Source of the DNA: Balanoglossus misakiensis
Taxonomy: Eukaryota > Hemichordata
Direction: 5' to 3'
DNA length: 64,000 bases
NCBI GenBank assembly: GCA_040954595.2
Contig: CM082581.2
Location: 1,364,001 to 1,428,000 of the forward strand
Part shown: one piece after another, positions 61,605 through 64,000 of the stretch
How the letters are laid out: each line of letters starts with the position of its first letter
Numbering within the stretch: position 1 is the stretch's first letter
Made by a program: the position numbers and the translations under genes
The notes under the pieces: generated by a model
Told to the model about the DNA's origin: nothing
The model's input: the letters and a program-made list of their open reading frames with translations, nothing else
Database searches by the model: none

Positions 61605-64000
61605 TTGATGATTTTCACCCATGATTTTTTTTCAAAAATCGACGAAATTTTGAGATTTTGCAAAGTCGAAAATGTGTCATTTTTTGATGATTTTCACCCG
61701 TTTTTTTTCAAAATTTGTCATTTTTTGATGATTTTCACCCATGATTTTTTTTCAAAAATCGACGAAATTTTGAGATTTTGCAAAGTCGAAAATGTGTCAT
61801 TTTTTGATGATTTTCACCCATGATTTTTTTCAAAAATCGACGAAATTTTGAGATTTTGCGAAGTCGAAAATTTGTCATTTTTTGATGATTTTCACCCATG
61901 ATTTTTTTCAAAAATCGACGAAATGTTGAGATTTTGCAAAGTCGAAAATTTGTCATTTTTTGATGATTTTCACCCATGATTTTTTTCAAAAATCGACGAA
62001 ATGTTGAGATTTTGCAAAGTCGAAAATTTTGTCATTTTTTGATGATTTTCAACCATGATTTTTTTCAAAAATCGACTAAATGTTGAGATTTTGCAAAGTC
62101 GAAAATGTGTCATTTTTTGATGATTTTCACCCGTTTTTTTTTCAAAATTTGTCATTTTTTCATGATTTTCAACCATGATTTTTTTTCAAAAATCGACGAA
62201 ATTTTGTGATTTTACAAAGTCGAAAATTTTGTCATTTTTTGATGATTTTCAACCATGATTTTTTTTCAAAAATCGACGAAAATTTGAGATTTTGCAAAGA
62301 CGAAAATTTGTCATTTTTGATGATTTTTACCCATGATTTTTTTTCAAAAATGGACGAAATTTTGAGATTTTGCAAAGACGAAAATTTGTCATTTTTTGAT
62401 GATTTTCACCCATGATTTTTTTTCAAAAATCGACGAAATTTTGAGATTTTGCAAAGTCGTAAATGTGTCATTTTTTGATGATTTTCACCAGTTTTTTTTT
62501 TCAAAATTTGTCATTTTTTCATGATTTTCCCCCATGATTTTTTTCAAAAATCGACGAAAATTTGAGATTTTGCAGAGACGAAAATTTGTCATTTTTTATG
62601 ATTTTTACCCATGATTTTTTTTCAAAAATGGACGAAATTTTGAGATTTTGCAAATACGAAAATTTGTCATTTTTTGATGATTTTCACCCATGATTTTTTT
62701 TCAAAAAACGACGAAATTTTGAGATTTTGCAAAGAGGAAAATTTGTCATTTTTTCATGATTTTCACCCATGATTTTTTTCAAAAATCGACGAAATTTTGA
62801 GATTTTGCAAAGAGGAAAATTTGTCATTTTTTCATGATTTTCCCCCATGATTTTTTTCAAAAATCGACGAAAATTTGAGATTTTGCAAAGACGAAAATTT
62901 GTCATTTTTGATGATTTTACCCATGATTTTTTTTCAAAAATGGACGAAATTTTGAGATTTTGCAAAGACGAAAATTTGTCATTTTTTGATGATTTTCACC
63001 AATGATTTTTGTTCAAAAAACGACGAAATTTTGAGATTTTGCAGAGGAAAATGTGTCATTTTTTGATGATTTTCACCCGTTTTTTTTTTCAAAATTTGTC
63101 ATTTTTTGATGATTTTCTCCCATGATTTTTTTCAAAAATTGACGAAATTTTGAGATTTTGCAAAGTCGAAAATTTGTCATTTTTTGATGATTTTCACCCA
63201 TGTTTTTTTTCAAAAATCGACGAAATTTTGAGATTTTGCAAAGTCGAAAATTTGTCATTTTTTGATGATTTTCCCCCATGTTTTTTTTTTTAAATGGACG
63301 AAATTTTGAGATTTTGCAAAGACGAAAATTTGTTATTTTTTGATGATTTTCACCCATGATTTTTTCAAAAATTGACGAAATTTTGTGATTTTGCAAAGTC
63401 GAAAATTTGTCATTTTTGATGATTTTCAACCATGATTTTTTTTCAAAAATCGACGAAAATTTGAGATTTTGCAAAGACGAAAATTTGTCATTTTTGATGA
63501 TTTTTACCCATGATTTTTTTTCAAAAATGGACGAAATTTTGAGATTTTGCAAAGACGAAAATTTGTCATTTTTTGATGATTTTCACCCATGATTTTTTTT
63601 CAAAAATCGACGAAATTTTGAGATTTTGCAAAGTCGTAAATGTGTCATTTTTTGATGATTTTCACCAGTTTTTTTTTTCAAAATTTGTCATTTTTTCATG
63701 ATTTTCCCCCATGATTTTTTTCAAAAATCGACGAAAATTTGAGATTTTGCAGAGACGAAAATTTGTCATTTTTTATGATTTTTACCCATGATTTTTTTTC
63801 AAAAATGGACGAAATTTTGAGATTTTGCAAATACGAAAATTTGTCATTTTTTGATGATTTTCACCCATGATTTTTTTTCAAAAAACGACGAAATTTTGAG
63901 ATTTTGCAAAGAGGAAAATTTGTCATTTTTTCATGATTTTCACCCATGATTTTTTTCAAAAATCGACGAAATTTTGAGATTTTGCAAAGAGGAAAATTTG

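Larger units (their letters stand above)
8119..64000. repeat. Satellite DNA array, 78-bp monomer with higher-order repeats
   Basis: Continuous tandem repeat to the end of the window, roughly 700 monomers. The standard monomer measures 78 bp between CACCCATG words (for example 11023 to 11101), about 27 % G+C. Reading from ATGA it contains a T run of 7-8, CAAAAATCGACG, AAATTTTGAGATTTTG, CAAAGTCGAAAATTTGTC, ATTTTTTGATGATTTTC and CCC. Common variants are CCCCCATG, CAACCATG and CACACATG at the junction; AAAGAGG or AAAGACG for AAAGTCG; TGTGATTTTAC for GAGATTTTGC; 75-bp forms with GCAGTCG; and 3-bp longer forms with GTCGACGAAAATG. No gene interrupts it. Type and length fit centromeric or pericentromeric satellite, but no centromere mark can be read from the sequence. 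Confidence 0.97.
48500..64000. repeat. 2,752-bp higher-order repeat domain with nested changes
   Basis: The marker stretch (two GAAAATGTGTC or GAAAATTTGTC units around a 41-bp unit) starts at 48721, 51473, 55794, 59723 and 61605. The intervals are 2,752, then 4,321 (2,752 + 1,569), 3,929 (2,752 + 1,177) and 1,882 (2,752 - 870). The last copy is cut by the window end. Copies look nearly identical, which indicates recent homogenisation. Confidence 0.82.

Noticed and set aside
10904-63592. Dozens of 60-160 aa open frames with a 26-residue repeat on both strands
   Set aside because: They follow from the monomer length and few stop words, occur on both strands at once, end wherever a monomer of odd length occurs, and lack start context or family motifs.
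8119-64000. CRISPR array
   Set aside because: Units are contiguous 78-bp near-identical monomers without unique spacers, in eukaryotic repeat DNA without cas genes.
8119-64000. Telomeric repeats or a CENP-B box in the array
   Set aside because: No TTAGGG-type repeat, and no match to the TTCG....A..CGGG pattern was noticed in the monomer.
1-64000. tRNA, rRNA or other structured RNA genes
   Set aside because: No cloverleaf, 5S or A/B-box arrangement was recognised in the unique parts at 1-8118; the rest is satellite.

Overview
This is eukaryotic nuclear repeat DNA with no intact host gene. It holds decayed LINE (non-LTR) reverse transcriptase copies, a TTAA-flanked foldback transposon, diverged modular repeats and about 56 kb of AT-rich satellite with higher-order repeats (HORs). 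The mix suits an invertebrate animal genome, but nothing here fixes the species. All comparisons are by eye.

Layout. 1-2046 is the 3' part of a LINE (copy A), cut by the window edge. 2047-4220 is intergenic repeat DNA: two inverted-repeat structures, diverged modules and a tandem set of modules of about 245 bp. 4221-4490 is a 270-bp block that recurs, apparently without change, at 7328-7597. 4491-7237 is LINE copy B, which reaches further 5' but is still truncated. 1-2145 and 5188-7332 are collinear at a fixed offset of 5,187 bp with only about five differences seen, so they are recent copies. Both carry the same 795-bp element flanked by TTAA. Removing it with one TTAA joins the two parts of the RT frame exactly. 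7238-8118 is the modular repeat again.

8119-64000 is one satellite array that runs off the window. The basic monomer is 78 bp and about 27 % G+C. Each monomer has two adjacent inverted repeats. Truncated monomers of 41 and 29 bp and point variants give an order that repeats at larger scales: 742, 1,384, 1,443, 894 and 2,752 bp units, nested 1,569- and 1,177-bp duplications, an 870-bp deletion, and blocks of 3-4 kb shared at offsets of 4.5, 6.9 and 23.9 kb. The left edge is the least homogeneous part.

The many 60-160 aa open frames on both strands of the array follow from a stop-poor monomer whose length is 26 codons; I do not call them genes. The only protein-coding history is the LINE RT, broken in both copies. 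The most notable signals are the foldback insertion with its exact frame join, the perfect 270-bp repeats around LINE B, the two dyads per satellite monomer, and a length-preserving two-monomer patch exchange in the array.
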